A DNA stretch of 64,000 nucleotides from Streptomyces sp. NBC_01016 (GCF_026341035.1 NZ_JAPEOQ010000001.1:3906001-3970000), one strand, 5' to 3'; positions 1-8,221 are shown, numbered from the stretch's first letter. A program made the numbers and translations. Notes: generated by a model not told the origin, from the sequence alone.

Positions 1-1092
1 ACCCAGCGGCGTATTCGGCAGGTCGATCTTGGCGGCGGGCCAGCCGTACCCGGCCTCGATCAGCAGCTTCATGCTGTCCGGGTTCGTGTTCAGCCAGTGC
101 GCCACCTTCAGCGCCTCGACCGGGTGCTGGGAGCCCTGGAGGACCGCGGTGGAGGAGCCGCCCCAGTTGGAGGAGGCGTGCGCGCCCGCCTCCCACTGCG
201 GCAGTTCGGACACCGCCCACTTGCCCTTGGTGCGCGGGGCGTTGCCGCGGATCAGCGCGTCGTACCACTGCGCGCCCGGCCAGGTCACCAGCTCCCCGGT
301 CTGCAGCGCCTTGTAGAAGGCGCTCTGCGCGTCCTGCGTCTGGAGCACGAAGCGGTCGCGCACCATGCCGTCCCAGTAGTCGGCGACCTCAAGGGACTCC
401 GGGGACGTCAGGTCGACGATCCAGGTGTCACCTTCGGTGCGCACCCAGTGGGCGCCGCGCTGCCAGGGGAAGCTGGCGAACCACTGGGCGTTGGAGGGCG
501 GGAAGGCCGTGATGTACGAGCCCCGCTTCTTGGCCTTCTTCGCGGCGGCGCGGTACTCGTCCCAGGTCCTCGGGGCCTCGATGTCCCACTTCTCCAGGAC
601 GTCCTTGCGGTAGAAGAGACCCATGGGGCCCGAGGCCTGCGGGATCGCGTACGTGCCGCCCGAGAAGACGCCCTGCTTCCACTGCCAGTCGACGTAACTG
701 TCCTTGAGCTTGTCCGCGCCGTACTCGCTCAGGTTCGTCAGGCCGCCCTCGAGCATGAACTCGGGCAGCGCGTAGTACTCGACCTGGGCGAGGTCCGGCG
801 GGTTGCCGGCCTTCACGGCGGCGTGCATCTTCTGGTAGCCGCCGGAGGTGTTGGCGGGCACCATCTGGGCGACGACCTGGATGTCCGGGTTGCGCTTGTT
901 CCACAGCGCGACCGCCTTCTGCAGCGGGACCCAGGTCCAGAGCCTGAGGGTGACCTTCTGGCCCGGTTTGCGGCCGTGGTCCTTCGTCATGCGGGCGGCG
1001 CCGGCGGATTCACCGCAGGCCGCGAGGGCGGGGGCCGCGGCTGCGGCGGTGGCCCACGTGAGGACCTTTCGGCGGGTGGGTGGTTGGGGCAT
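1..1092 (-). CDS. Sugar ABC transporter substrate-binding lipoprotein (3' end cut by window)
   Basis: Extracellular solute-binding protein of a carbohydrate ABC importer, 364 codons visible and continuing off the left edge. The N-terminus has a twin-arginine stretch (TRRKVL, residues 6-11), a hydrophobic segment and a lipobox ending LAAC with the lipidated Cys at 26, so a Tat-exported lipoprotein is likely. Internal text such as WTWVPLQKAVALWNKRNPDI and PRTWDEYRAAAKKAK is typical of family 1 sugar-binding proteins. The ATG at 1092 follows a strong AAGGAGG site. The gene begins 12 bases after the stop of the GH42 beta-galactosidase and shares its strand, so the two are probably one transcript and the ligand is probably a galactosyl oligosaccharide. 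Permease genes, if present, lie outside the window. The ligand assignment is inference from the neighbour. Confidence 0.88.
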   Translation of the reverse strand, partial: MPQPPTRRKVLTWATAAAAAPALAACGESAGAARMTKDHGRKPGQKVTLRLWTWVPLQKAVALWNKRNPDIQVVAQMVPANTSGGYQKMHAAVKAGNPPDLAQVEYYALPEFMLEGGLTNLSEYGADKLKDSYVDWQWKQGVFSGGTYAIPQASGPMGLFYRKDVLEKWDIEAPRTWDEYRAAAKKAKKRGSYITAFPPSNAQWFASFPWQRGAHWVRTEGDTWIVDLTSPESLEVADYWDGMVRDRFVLQTQDAQSAFYKALQTGELVTWPGAQWYDALIRGNAPRTKGKWAVSELPQWEAGAHASSNWGGSSTAVLQGSQHPVEALKVAHWLNTNPDSMKLLIEAGYGWPAAKIDLPNTPLG

Positions 1093-1104
1093 CTGACCTC
1101 CTTG

Positions 1105-3093
1105 TCAGAGCAACGTCTGGGCCTGGAGCACGGCGACGCCGTACGCCGGTAGAGACACGCTGGTGGTGGGCTCCGGCTCGGCGGTGAGGCGGTCCCGCAT
1201 GGGGGTCGGAACAGAGACCTCTGCCTCGTTTTCACCGTGGTTGAGCAGGAACAGGAAGCGGCCGGCCGCGCCTTCGCGGACGGTGGCCTGTACCTGCGCG
1301 GGCAGGTTCGGCAGTACGGGTGTCACTCCGGCCTCCGTGCGCACCCGGTCCAACAGGGCCCGCAGCGCGGCTGGTTCGAGGCGGGTGCCGAGATGCCAGG
1401 CGGTGCCGTCGCCGTACGTGTGGCGGGTGACGGCGGGGCGGCCCGTGAGCTCGCCGTCCTCGAAGACGGCGACGGCTTCGGCGCCCTCCAGGTCGATGGC
1501 CTCGGACCACAGATCGGCGCGTCCGGTCAACTCGCCGCTCACCGTGAGGTGTTGGCCCTCGTCGAGCGGCCAGAACTCCTCCGTGCGGATGCCGAGCAGT
1601 CGCCGCAAGTGGGCGGGGTACCCGCCGAGTTCGACCCGGTCGCAGTCGTCGACGATGCCGGAGAAGAACGACACGACGAGATGTCCGCCGCCCTCGACGT
1701 ACTCCGCGAGCCGCTCGGCGTTCTCCTGGCTGAGCAGATACAGGTTCGGCACGACGACGAGCTTGTACGAGGAGAGGTCGCGGTCCGGCGGGACGACGTC
1801 GCACGGCACACCCGCGTCGAACAGGGCGCGATGGTGCGCGAGGTTGATCTCGGTCTGGTTCAGCGCCGTGGAGGGATGCGAGTCCAGCTCGAGGGCCCAC
1901 CAGCTGTTCCAGTCGGTGAGGAGCGCGGCTTCGGCGGTCGAACGGGTCCCCGCGATCTCCGGGACCGACGCCAACTCGCGCCCCAGGTCCGACACTTCGC
2001 GGAAGATCCGGGTGTCGGTCCCGGCGTGCGGCACCATCGCCGAGTGGTACTTCTCGGCGCCGCCGCGCGACTGGCGCCACTGGAAGTAGAGGACCGCGTC
2101 GGCTCCCTGCGCGACGGCCTGCCAGCTCCACAGGCGCATCCGGCCGGGCTGCTTCGGGCTGTTGCGCGGCCGCCAGTTGACCGCGCTGGGCGCCTGCTCC
2201 AGGAGCAACCAGGGCTGCCCGCCGCGCGCCGAGCGCATCAGGTCGAAGTTGTACGCGGCGGTGAGATGGGGATCCGGCTCGTACGGATCCTGGTAGTGGT
2301 CGAGCGCCATCACGTCCATGTGCTCGGACCAGGCGAAGGCGTCGACCGGCTTGTGGTTCGGCATCAGGTTCGTGGTGATCGGCACGCCCGGTGTGACGCG
2401 GCGCAGCACGGCCTCCTCGGCGAGGTAGCACTGGCGCAGCGCGTCGTCGCTGAAGCGCCAATAGTCCAGCTGCTGGGCCGGGTTGGCGAAGGTGGGGGCG
2501 AGGCGTGGCGGCAGGACCTCGTCGAAGTCGTCGTAGCGCTGCGACCAGAAGGCCGTGGACCAGGCCTCGTTGAGCGCGTCCACGGATCCGTAGCGCTCGC
2601 GAAGCCAGCGGCGGAAGTCGGCGGCGGACACGTCGCAGTAGCACTGGCGGGTGTGGCAGCCGTACTCGTTGCCGATGTGCCACGTGTCCAGGGCCGGATG
2701 CCCGGCGTAGCGGGTCGCGAGCCGTTCGACGAGGCGGGTGGCGTGCTCGCGGTAGACGGGGCTGGAGGGGCAGTAGTGCTGGCGGCCGCCGGGCCACTTG
2801 CGCCGGCCGTCCTCGGTCTCCGGGAGTATCTCCGGGTGCAGCCGCGAGAGCCACGGGGGCGGAGAGGCGGTCATGGTGGCCAGGCAGACCCGGATCCCCG
2901 CGTCGGCGAGGTTGTCCATGACGCGGTCGAACCAGTCGAAGTCGTAGGCGCCGGACCGGGGTTCGACCTTGGCCCAGGAGAAGATCCCGGCCGTGACCAT
3001 GGTGACCCCGGCCTCCTTCATCAGCCGGGTGTCCTCGGCCCAGACCTCCTCGGACCACTGCTCGGGGTTGTAGTCGGCGCCGAAGTGGAGCAT
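1105..3093 (-). CDS. GH42 beta-galactosidase
   Basis: Cytoplasmic beta-galactosidase of glycoside hydrolase family 42, 662 residues, the usual length, with no signal peptide. It opens with the family motif GADYNPEQW (residues 5-13). The acid/base Glu is E143 in HIGNEYG and the nucleophile is E299 in LLLEQAP. The trimerisation/glutamine-amidotransferase-like middle domain and short C-terminal beta domain are recognisable. The GH42 zinc cluster is incomplete: C108, C151 and C153 are present but the fourth cysteine position is Ser (S156). It is the first gene of an operon with the binding lipoprotein downstream (12-base gap). A TTGACC/TATATT promoter and a palindromic operator lie upstream. It likely cleaves imported beta-galactosides such as galactan or arabinogalactan fragments. 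Confidence 0.93.
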   Translation of the reverse strand: MLHFGADYNPEQWSEEVWAEDTRLMKEAGVTMVTAGIFSWAKVEPRSGAYDFDWFDRVMDNLADAGIRVCLATMTASPPPWLSRLHPEILPETEDGRRKWPGGRQHYCPSSPVYREHATRLVERLATRYAGHPALDTWHIGNEYGCHTRQCYCDVSAADFRRWLRERYGSVDALNEAWSTAFWSQRYDDFDEVLPPRLAPTFANPAQQLDYWRFSDDALRQCYLAEEAVLRRVTPGVPITTNLMPNHKPVDAFAWSEHMDVMALDHYQDPYEPDPHLTAAYNFDLMRSARGGQPWLLLEQAPSAVNWRPRNSPKQPGRMRLWSWQAVAQGADAVLYFQWRQSRGGAEKYHSAMVPHAGTDTRIFREVSDLGRELASVPEIAGTRSTAEAALLTDWNSWWALELDSHPSTALNQTEINLAHHRALFDAGVPCDVVPPDRDLSSYKLVVVPNLYLLSQENAERLAEYVEGGGHLVVSFFSGIVDDCDRVELGGYPAHLRRLLGIRTEEFWPLDEGQHLTVSGELTGRADLWSEAIDLEGAEAVAVFEDGELTGRPAVTRHTYGDGTAWHLGTRLEPAALRALLDRVRTEAGVTPVLPNLPAQVQATVREGAAGRFLFLLNHGENEAEVSVPTPMRDRLTAEPEPTTSVSLPAYGVAVLQAQTLL

Positions 3094-3138
3094 CGCACCT
3101 CACTCGATCCGTCGGGCTGCACGGCCCTGTTCAATCCA

Positions 3139-3153
3139 TTAATTAGGAATTAA
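3139..3153. promoter_or_regulatory. AT-rich palindromic operator of the GH42 operon
   Basis: A perfect inverted repeat, TTAATT-AGG-AATTAA, in DNA otherwise above 65% GC. It lies just downstream of the -10 box of the leftward promoter, at about +3 to +17 of the GH42 transcript, where a bound repressor would block initiation. The binding protein is not identified. Confidence 0.6.
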
Positions 3154-3161
3154 CGTGGCGG

Positions 3162-3190
3162 AATATATGAGCGAGGGTGGAGGGGGTCAA
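3162..3190 (-). promoter_or_regulatory. Sigma-70-type promoter for GH42 beta-galactosidase operon
   Basis: On the minus strand, TTGACC (3190-3185) is separated by exactly 17 bases from TATATT (3167-3162), an unusually canonical promoter for this organism. It points at the GH42 start at 3093, with the palindrome at 3139-3153 immediately downstream. Confidence 0.75.
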
Positions 3191-3254
3191 CCCCCTTGAC
3201 CAGCCGAACAGTTGACGATCACGTCCCCGATTCACCGGACCCCGGAGGCAGCCC

Positions 3255-4022
3255 ATGACAGCCCCGCGCGCCACCGACCGCTTCGCCGGGCGCACCGCCA
3301 TCGTGACCGGAGCCGCCGCGGGCATCGGCGCGGCGACCGCGCGGCGGCTCGCCGCGGAGGGCGCCGCCGTCGTACTCGCCGACATCGACGAGCGGCACGG
3401 GGTCGAGGTTGCCAAGGAGATCGAGCGGGACGGTGGTCGCGCCGCGTTCGTGCCCGCCGACGTCGCGCGCGAGGAGGCCTGGCGGGAGGCGCTGACCGCC
3501 GCGCACGCCTTCGGGCCCGTCGGGGTCCTGGTCAGTAACGCCGTGAAGATCGAGGTCGCCCCGGCGCACGAGACCTCACCCGAGTCCTGGAACCGCCAGC
3601 TGACCATCGGGCTCACTGCGGCGTTCCTCGGCGTGCGGACCTGCCTCGACGACCTGCGCGAGCAGGCGGGCGCGGTCGTCCTGGTCTCGTCCGTGCACGC
3701 CCGGCACGGCATCCCGGGCCACCCTGCGTACGCGGCGGCCAAGGGCGGCCTGCTGTCGCTGAGCAGCCAACTCGCCGTGGAGTACGGCCCGTCGGTCCGG
3801 GTCAACACGGTCCTGCCGGGGCCGATCCTGACCGGGGTGTGGGACCGGGTGCCCGAGGAGGAGCGGGCGGCCAGCGTCGCCGAGACCGCGGCCCGCCGCT
3901 TCGGCAGCCCCGACGAGGTGGCGTCGGTGATCGCGTTCCTCGCCTCGCCCGAGGCCTCGTACGTGACCGGGACCAGCCTGGTGGTCGACGGCGGGTGGAG
4001 CGTGATGAAGTCCTCGGCGTGA
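3255..4022 (+). CDS. SDR family NAD(P)-dependent oxidoreductase
   Basis: Classical short-chain dehydrogenase/reductase, 255 residues. The nucleotide-binding motif TGAAAGIG is at 18-25, Asp43 (ADID) after the second strand suggests NAD preference, and the catalytic Ser145/146, Tyr159 and Lys163 (YAAAK) are present. The C-terminus carries the usual YVTGTSLVVDGG. The normally conserved NNAG motif reads SNAV (94-97), a minor deviation. ATG at 3255 follows GGAGG. Transcribed away from the GH42 operon and followed 82 bases later by a FadR-type regulator on the same strand. A sugar or sugar-acid dehydrogenase role is plausible from context, but the substrate cannot be read from sequence. Confidence 0.88.
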   Translation: MTAPRATDRFAGRTAIVTGAAAGIGAATARRLAAEGAAVVLADIDERHGVEVAKEIERDGGRAAFVPADVAREEAWREALTAAHAFGPVGVLVSNAVKIEVAPAHETSPESWNRQLTIGLTAAFLGVRTCLDDLREQAGAVVLVSSVHARHGIPGHPAYAAAKGGLLSLSSQLAVEYGPSVRVNTVLPGPILTGVWDRVPEEERAASVAETAARRFGSPDEVASVIAFLASPEASYVTGTSLVVDGGWSVMKSSA

Positions 4023-4104
4023 ACGGACGTCGAACACGGGGTGAACTCCCGCCTCCCCGGCGATACTTGGCGGGCTGAGACGTCGAGAGAACAGCAGGTA
4101 GGAC

Positions 4105-4833
4105 ATGGCGGGGTACGCGCGCCGCGGAGTGCACGGGCAGACCGTGGAGACCATCGCGCACCGGGTGCTGAGCGGCCGGATCGGGGAGGGTGCGACCCTC
4201 GACCTCGGCGCGCTCCAGGATGAACTCGGCGTCAGCCTCACCGCGTTGCGGGAGTCCCTGAAGGTGCTCGCCGCGAAGGGCATGGTCGACGCCCGGCAGA
4301 AGCGCGGCACGTTCGTGCGGCCCCGCGCGGACTGGCATCTGCTCGACGCGGACGTGCTGCGCTGGCAGTTCGAGACGCTGGACGGCGGCCTCGCGGCGGG
4401 CGCGGGCAACCCGCTGCTCGGCGACCTGGACGAGGTGCGCGGCATCGTCGAGCCGGCCGCGGTCCGGCTGGCGGCGCGCCGCCGCACGGAGACCGATCTG
4501 GCCGCGCTCGACGCGGCGTTGGAGGCGATGGGGGAGTCGGGTGAGGGCGGCGCGGCCCACGCGGTCGAGGCGGACCTCGCCTTCCACGGCGCCCTGCTCC
4601 GGGCCTCCCACAACGAACTGCTGGAGCGCATGGACCTGGTGATCGCCGCGGGCCTCGCCTACCGCGACCGCCTCGTCCACGGCACGGGCCGCCACCCCAA
4701 GGACCCTGTCCCCAGCCACCGCGCCGTCCTCGACGCGGTCCGCGCGCAGGACCCGGACGCGGCGGAGTCGGCGATGCGTACTCTTCTGGACCAGGCGGTG
4801 CGTGACCTGGGGCGGATCCGGAGAGCCCTGTGA
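4105..4833 (+). CDS. GntR family regulator, FadR subfamily (FCD domain)
   Basis: Transcriptional regulator of 242 residues. An N-terminal winged helix-turn-helix (about 10-75, including LGVSLTALRESLKVLAAKGM) is followed by an all-helical FCD effector domain (about 108-230). FCD metal-ligand candidates D157, H161 and H205 are visible. Such proteins usually respond to carboxylic or sugar acids. The ATG at 4105 follows AGGTAGGA. It sits downstream of the SDR gene and converges with the kdgD-like gene, so it probably controls the SDR and/or sugar-acid genes. No clear operator could be assigned to it. Confidence 0.88.
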   Translation: MAGYARRGVHGQTVETIAHRVLSGRIGEGATLDLGALQDELGVSLTALRESLKVLAAKGMVDARQKRGTFVRPRADWHLLDADVLRWQFETLDGGLAAGAGNPLLGDLDEVRGIVEPAAVRLAARRRTETDLAALDAALEAMGESGEGGAAHAVEADLAFHGALLRASHNELLERMDLVIAAGLAYRDRLVHGTGRHPKDPVPSHRAVLDAVRAQDPDAAESAMRTLLDQAVRDLGRIRRAL

Positions 4834-4856
4834 CGCGGGTGTTCGCCGCACGTCAC

Positions 4857-4902
4857 GGGGCTCCGCCCCGGACCCCGCTGCTCAATCGCCGCAGGGGCTT
4901 GA
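4857..4902. repeat. Dispersed intergenic repeat, copy 1 (two hairpins)
   Basis: A 46-bp unit: a GGGGC-N3-GCCCC hairpin followed by a CCCCGCTGC...GCAGGGG hairpin. Near-identical copies occur at 8222-8267 and 33886-33931. It lies between convergent genes and could act as a bidirectional terminator. Unusually, the last eight or so codons and the stop codon (4882-4884) of the kdgD-like gene fall within it. Confidence 0.85.
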
Positions 4903-5817
4903 TGCGCCCGCACCGATCAGCGCGCTCAGCTCGGCGAGTTCCGCCTCGGTCAGGTCCGTGAGTGGCGGGCGGACCGGGCCCGCCGGGTGGCCCGTCGCGG
5001 TCATGCCCGCCTTGACGATGCTGACCGCGTAGCCGGCCTTGCGGTTGCGGAGTTCCGTGTACGGGAGCACGAAGTCGCGCAGGTGCTTGAGGACGGTGAC
5101 GTGATCCCGGCCGCGGACGGCGGCGTAGAAGTCGAGGGCGAACTCCGGCAGGAAGTTGAAGATGGCCGACGAGTAGGTGGTGACGCCGAGTTCGAGGTAC
5201 GGGAGGGCGTACATCTCCGCGGTGGGCAGTCCGCCGACGTACGTGAAGCGGTCGCCGAGGCGGGTGTAGATGCGGGTCATGGCGTCGATGTCGCCGACGC
5301 CGTCCTTGTAGCCGATCAGGTTCGGGCAGGACTCGGCGACGCGGGCCAGGGTGTCCGCGCTGTACTTGGCGTTGGCCCGGCCGTAGGCGATGACTCCGAG
5401 GTCCGTGGCCTTGCAGACCGCCTCGACGTGCTCGGCCAGGCCGTCCTGCGAGGCCTCCGTCAGGTACGGCGGGAAGAGCAACAGGCCGTCGGCGCCCGCT
5501 CGTTCGGCCGCCTGCGCGTACTCGATCGCGGTGCGCGTGCCGTACCCGGCCGGGGCGAGGATCGGGGTGCCCTCGGGCGCCGCCTGCACGGCCGCGGTCA
5601 CCACCTGCTCCGTCTCTGCGGCGGTCAGCGAGAAGAACTCGCCGGTGCCGCCCGCGGCGAAGAGACCGCCGACCTCGTGCTCGGCCAGGCGCTCGATGTT
5701 GGCGCGGTAGGCCTGCTCGTCGAACGCGAGGTCCGCGGCCTTGAAGTGGGTGACCGGGAAGGAGAGCAGGCCCGAGCCGATGCGGGCGCCGAGCTCTGAC
5801 GGGGTGAAGGACGACAT
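4882..5817 (-). CDS. kdgD: 5-dehydro-4-deoxyglucarate dehydratase
   Basis: Member of the DHDPS/N-acetylneuraminate lyase aldolase superfamily, 311 residues, closest by eye to 5-dehydro-4-deoxyglucarate dehydratase (EC 4.2.1.41), which converts 5-keto-4-deoxyglucarate to 2-oxoglutarate semialdehyde and CO2. Diagnostic text includes FPVTHF (20-25) and GLFAAGGTGEFFSLT (51-65). The Schiff-base Lys is K171 (IGYKDG) and Tyr145 is the probable catalytic tyrosine. ATG at 5817 was chosen over an upstream start because AGGAG precedes it. The neighbouring dehydratase would supply its substrate, and both genes have the same 43-bp upstream element. The C-terminus (ASSPCGD) is encoded inside a dispersed repeat. 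Confidence 0.9.
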   Translation of the reverse strand: MSSFTPSELGARIGSGLLSFPVTHFKAADLAFDEQAYRANIERLAEHEVGGLFAAGGTGEFFSLTAAETEQVVTAAVQAAPEGTPILAPAGYGTRTAIEYAQAAERAGADGLLLFPPYLTEASQDGLAEHVEAVCKATDLGVIAYGRANAKYSADTLARVAESCPNLIGYKDGVGDIDAMTRIYTRLGDRFTYVGGLPTAEMYALPYLELGVTTYSSAIFNFLPEFALDFYAAVRGRDHVTVLKHLRDFVLPYTELRNRKAGYAVSIVKAGMTATGHPAGPVRPPLTDLTEAELAELSALIGAGASSPCGD

Positions 5818-5896
5818 GGGTGGTCTGCTCCTGCTGAACGCTGGTGGACGGTGAAGGGGTGGTGTGAGTACGACATTACGAGGCGTCACTCATGCC

Positions 5897-5939
5897 CGTC
5901 CAACACTGTTTTTGCATTCAGTGATACCTGGTCAGCATC
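5897..5939 (-). promoter_or_regulatory. LysR-type operator/promoter element upstream of kdgD
   Basis: A 43-bp element beginning CGTCCAACA, with cores GTTTTTG and ATACCTGG and ending GCATC. It aligns without gaps to 7267-7309 (30 of 43 positions identical), in the same orientation relative to the leftward dehydratase genes. It lies 80 bp upstream of the kdgD start. Probable binding site of the LysR protein encoded at 7311-8186. Confidence 0.7.
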
Positions 5940-5961
5940 AGTGGGTGTTCCGGACATGGCT

Positions 5962-6003
5962 CTGGCGCGGGTCCCGCGCTGTCCGTCAGCGGGCCCGCGC
6001 CAG
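5962..6003 (-). terminator. Intrinsic terminator of the talarate/galactarate dehydratase gene
   Basis: An inverted repeat with 15-base arms (5962-5977 and 5989-6003, one bulged T) and an 11-base loop, 19 bases past the dehydratase stop. It separates that gene from kdgD, so each is probably its own transcription unit. Confidence 0.7.
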
Positions 6004-6022
6004 AGGGTGGGGGAGAGGTGGA

Positions 6023-7204
6023 TTACGGGCGCGCGCCCACCTCGTGCGCGGCGACGGTCCAGGCGCGGGCCTGCTCGCTGAGGGTGATGCCGAGGCCCGG
6101 GCGTGAGGAGACGTGCATGCGGCCGTCGCTGATCGCCAGGCGCTCGTTGAACAGCGGCTCCAGCCAGTCGAAGTGCTCCACCCACGGCTCGATCGGGTAG
6201 GCCGCGGCGAGGTGGAGGTGGATCTCCATCGCGAAGTGCGGGGCCAGCTGCAGGTTGTTGTGCTCGGCGAGGGTGGCCAGCTTGAGGAACTGGGTGATGC
6301 CGCCGATGCGCGGGGCATCGGGCTGGATGATGTCGCAGGCGTTCGCCTTGATCAGCTCGACGTGCTCGGCGACCGACGCGAGCATCTCGCCGGTGGCGAC
6401 GGACGTGTCGAGCGAGGCGGCGAGCGCGGCGTGGCCCTGCGCGTCGTAGGCGTCGAGCGGCTCCTCGATCCAGACGAGGTTGAACTCCTCCATGGCCCGG
6501 CCCATGCGCTGGGCGGTGGGCCGGTCCCACTGCTGGTTGGCGTCGACCATCAGCGGGACGTCGTCGCCGATGTGCTCGCGTACGGCGGTCAGCCGGGCGA
6601 GGTCGGCCTTGCGGTCCGGGTTGCCGACCTTGATCTTGATGCCGCCGATGCCGCTGGCCAGGGAGGCGGTGGCGTTGTCGAGGACCTGGTCGGTCGGCGT
6701 GTGCAGGAAGCCGCCGGAAGTGTTGTAGCACTGCACCGAGTCGCGGTGGGCGCCGAGCAGCTTGGCGAGCGGCAGGCCGGCCCGCTTGGCCTTGAGATCC
6801 CACAGGGCGATGTCGATCGCGGCGATGGCCTGCGTGGCGACGCCGCTGCGGCCGACGGAGGCGCCGGCCCACACCAGCTTCGTCCACAGGCGGCCGATGT
6901 CGCTGGGGTCCTCGCCGATCAGGTTGTCGGCGATCTCCTTGGCGTGTGCGAACTGGGCGGGGCCGCCGGCGCGCTTGGAGTAGCCGAAGCCGATGCCGGA
7001 GTGGCCCTCGGTGGTCTCGATCTCCGCGAACAGGAAGGCGACCTCGGTCATCGGCTTCTGCCGGCCGGTGAGCACCTTGGCGTCGCTGATCGGCGTCGCG
7101 AGGGGCAGCGTGACGGACGAGAGCTTGATCCAGGCGATGGTGTCGATGGTCGCCTCGCCCTGACGGGAGGCGGCTGAACTGGCTGTGGACGTGCTGGTCA
7201 CCAC
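6023..7204 (-). CDS. L-talarate/galactarate dehydratase (enolase superfamily)
   Basis: Mandelate racemase/muconate lactonising subgroup enzyme of about 393 residues. Many stretches (SDAKVLTGRQKP, VWAGASVGRSG, SVQCYNTSGGFLHTP) match my memory of the characterised Salmonella talarate/galactarate dehydratase. Metal ligands are D221 (MVDANQ), E247 (WIEEP) and E273 (ATGE). The KxK base pair is K190/K192, and the D296-H323 dyad supplies the other base. The reaction dehydrates galactarate or talarate to 5-keto-4-deoxyglucarate, the substrate of the next enzyme. The start is one of two consecutive GTG codons (7204 or 7201) behind AGGGA; the upstream ATG at 7278 lacks a ribosome site. Divergent from its presumed LysR regulator. 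Confidence 0.88.
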   Translation of the reverse strand: MVTSTSTASSAASRQGEATIDTIAWIKLSSVTLPLATPISDAKVLTGRQKPMTEVAFLFAEIETTEGHSGIGFGYSKRAGGPAQFAHAKEIADNLIGEDPSDIGRLWTKLVWAGASVGRSGVATQAIAAIDIALWDLKAKRAGLPLAKLLGAHRDSVQCYNTSGGFLHTPTDQVLDNATASLASGIGGIKIKVGNPDRKADLARLTAVREHIGDDVPLMVDANQQWDRPTAQRMGRAMEEFNLVWIEEPLDAYDAQGHAALAASLDTSVATGEMLASVAEHVELIKANACDIIQPDAPRIGGITQFLKLATLAEHNNLQLAPHFAMEIHLHLAAAYPIEPWVEHFDWLEPLFNERLAISDGRMHVSSRPGLGITLSEQARAWTVAAHEVGARP

Positions 7205-7266
7205 TGCGAATCCCTGGGGGTGTGAGCCGTTGGTTCCTGTTGACGCTAAGGTCGGCGATTGATCCA

Positions 7267-7309
7267 CGTCAAACATAGTTTTTGGATGATTCAATACCTG
7301 GAGGGCATC
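7267..7309 (-). promoter_or_regulatory. LysR-type operator between talarate dehydratase and lysR
   Basis: Second copy of the 43-bp element described at 5897-5939, 63 bp upstream of the dehydratase start and ending directly at the ribosome site of the lysR gene. This is the expected place for LysR autoregulation and divergent activation. Confidence 0.7.
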
Positions 7310-7310
7310 G

Positions 7311-8186
7311 TTGTTCACGCTTGCGCAGCTGGCGAGCTTCGTGGCCGTCGCGGAGGAACTGCACTTCACGCGGGCCGCCGAACGGCTGCGGATGACACAG
7401 CCCCCACTCAGCCGGCAGATCCAGCTCCTTGAGCACGAGTTGGACGTGCAGCTCCTCGACCGCACCAACCGGACCGTCCGACTCACCCCGGCGGGCCGCG
7501 CCTTCCTCAACGAGGCGCGCACGATCCTGCGGCAGGCCGAGGCGGCCACGCTCGCCGCGCGGCAGGTGTCCACGGGTGAGGCGGGCGCCATCGCCGTCGG
7601 CTTCACCGCGGCGAGCGCCTACTCCGCGCTCGGCCCGCTGCTCGACGTGGCCCGGACCTCCATGCCCGGTACGGAGATCGTGCTCCGCGAGAAGGTGACC
7701 CGCGACCAGCTGGAGGCCCTCACCGAGGGTTCCCTCGACCTCGGCATGATCCGCCCCTCCAGCACGGGCCCCGACCTGGAGACCCGGTCGACCACCCGCG
7801 AGGGGCTGCTCGCCGCGGTGCCGAGCGCGCATCCGCTCGCCGAGGGTGAAGGGCCGCTGCCGATGGGGGAGTTCGACGGGCAGGACGTGCTCATGTACTC
7901 GCCGATCGAGGCCCGCTACTTCCACGAACTGCTGGTCAGCATCTTCCGTGAGGCGCGGGTGCGGCCGCGGTTCACGCAGTACCTCAGTCAGGTGCACAGT
8001 CTGCTTGCCATGGTCCATGCCGGGTGGGGCATCGCCTTCGTGCCGGAGTCGGCGGCGCAGATGCGGTTCCCGGGTATCGCGTTCCGGCCGTTGGAGCTGT
8101 CCGATGCGGCGCCGGTCGAGTTGCATCTGGTGTGGCGGAAGGCGAATGACAATCCGGCGTTGCATGCGTTGCTGCGGTTGCTTTAG
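7311..8186 (+). CDS. LysR family transcriptional regulator of galactarate genes
   Basis: LysR-type regulator of 291 residues. An N-terminal winged helix-turn-helix (about 1-60; FTRAAERLRMTQPPLSRQIQ) is followed by a two-lobed periplasmic-binding-like effector domain (about 90-290). The start is TTG at 7311, six bases after GGAGGG; a TTG start fits weak or autoregulated expression. It is divergent from the talarate/galactarate dehydratase gene. The duplicated 43-bp element upstream of both dehydratase genes makes it the likely galactarate-responsive activator. The effector identity is inference from context. Confidence 0.9.
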   Translation: MFTLAQLASFVAVAEELHFTRAAERLRMTQPPLSRQIQLLEHELDVQLLDRTNRTVRLTPAGRAFLNEARTILRQAEAATLAARQVSTGEAGAIAVGFTAASAYSALGPLLDVARTSMPGTEIVLREKVTRDQLEALTEGSLDLGMIRPSSTGPDLETRSTTREGLLAAVPSAHPLAEGEGPLPMGEFDGQDVLMYSPIEARYFHELLVSIFREARVRPRFTQYLSQVHSLLAMVHAGWGIAFVPESAAQMRFPGIAFRPLELSDAAPVELHLVWRKANDNPALHALLRLL

Positions 8187-8221
8187 GCCGGGATTGTTGC
8201 GGTCGGCCGGTCCTACGTCGC

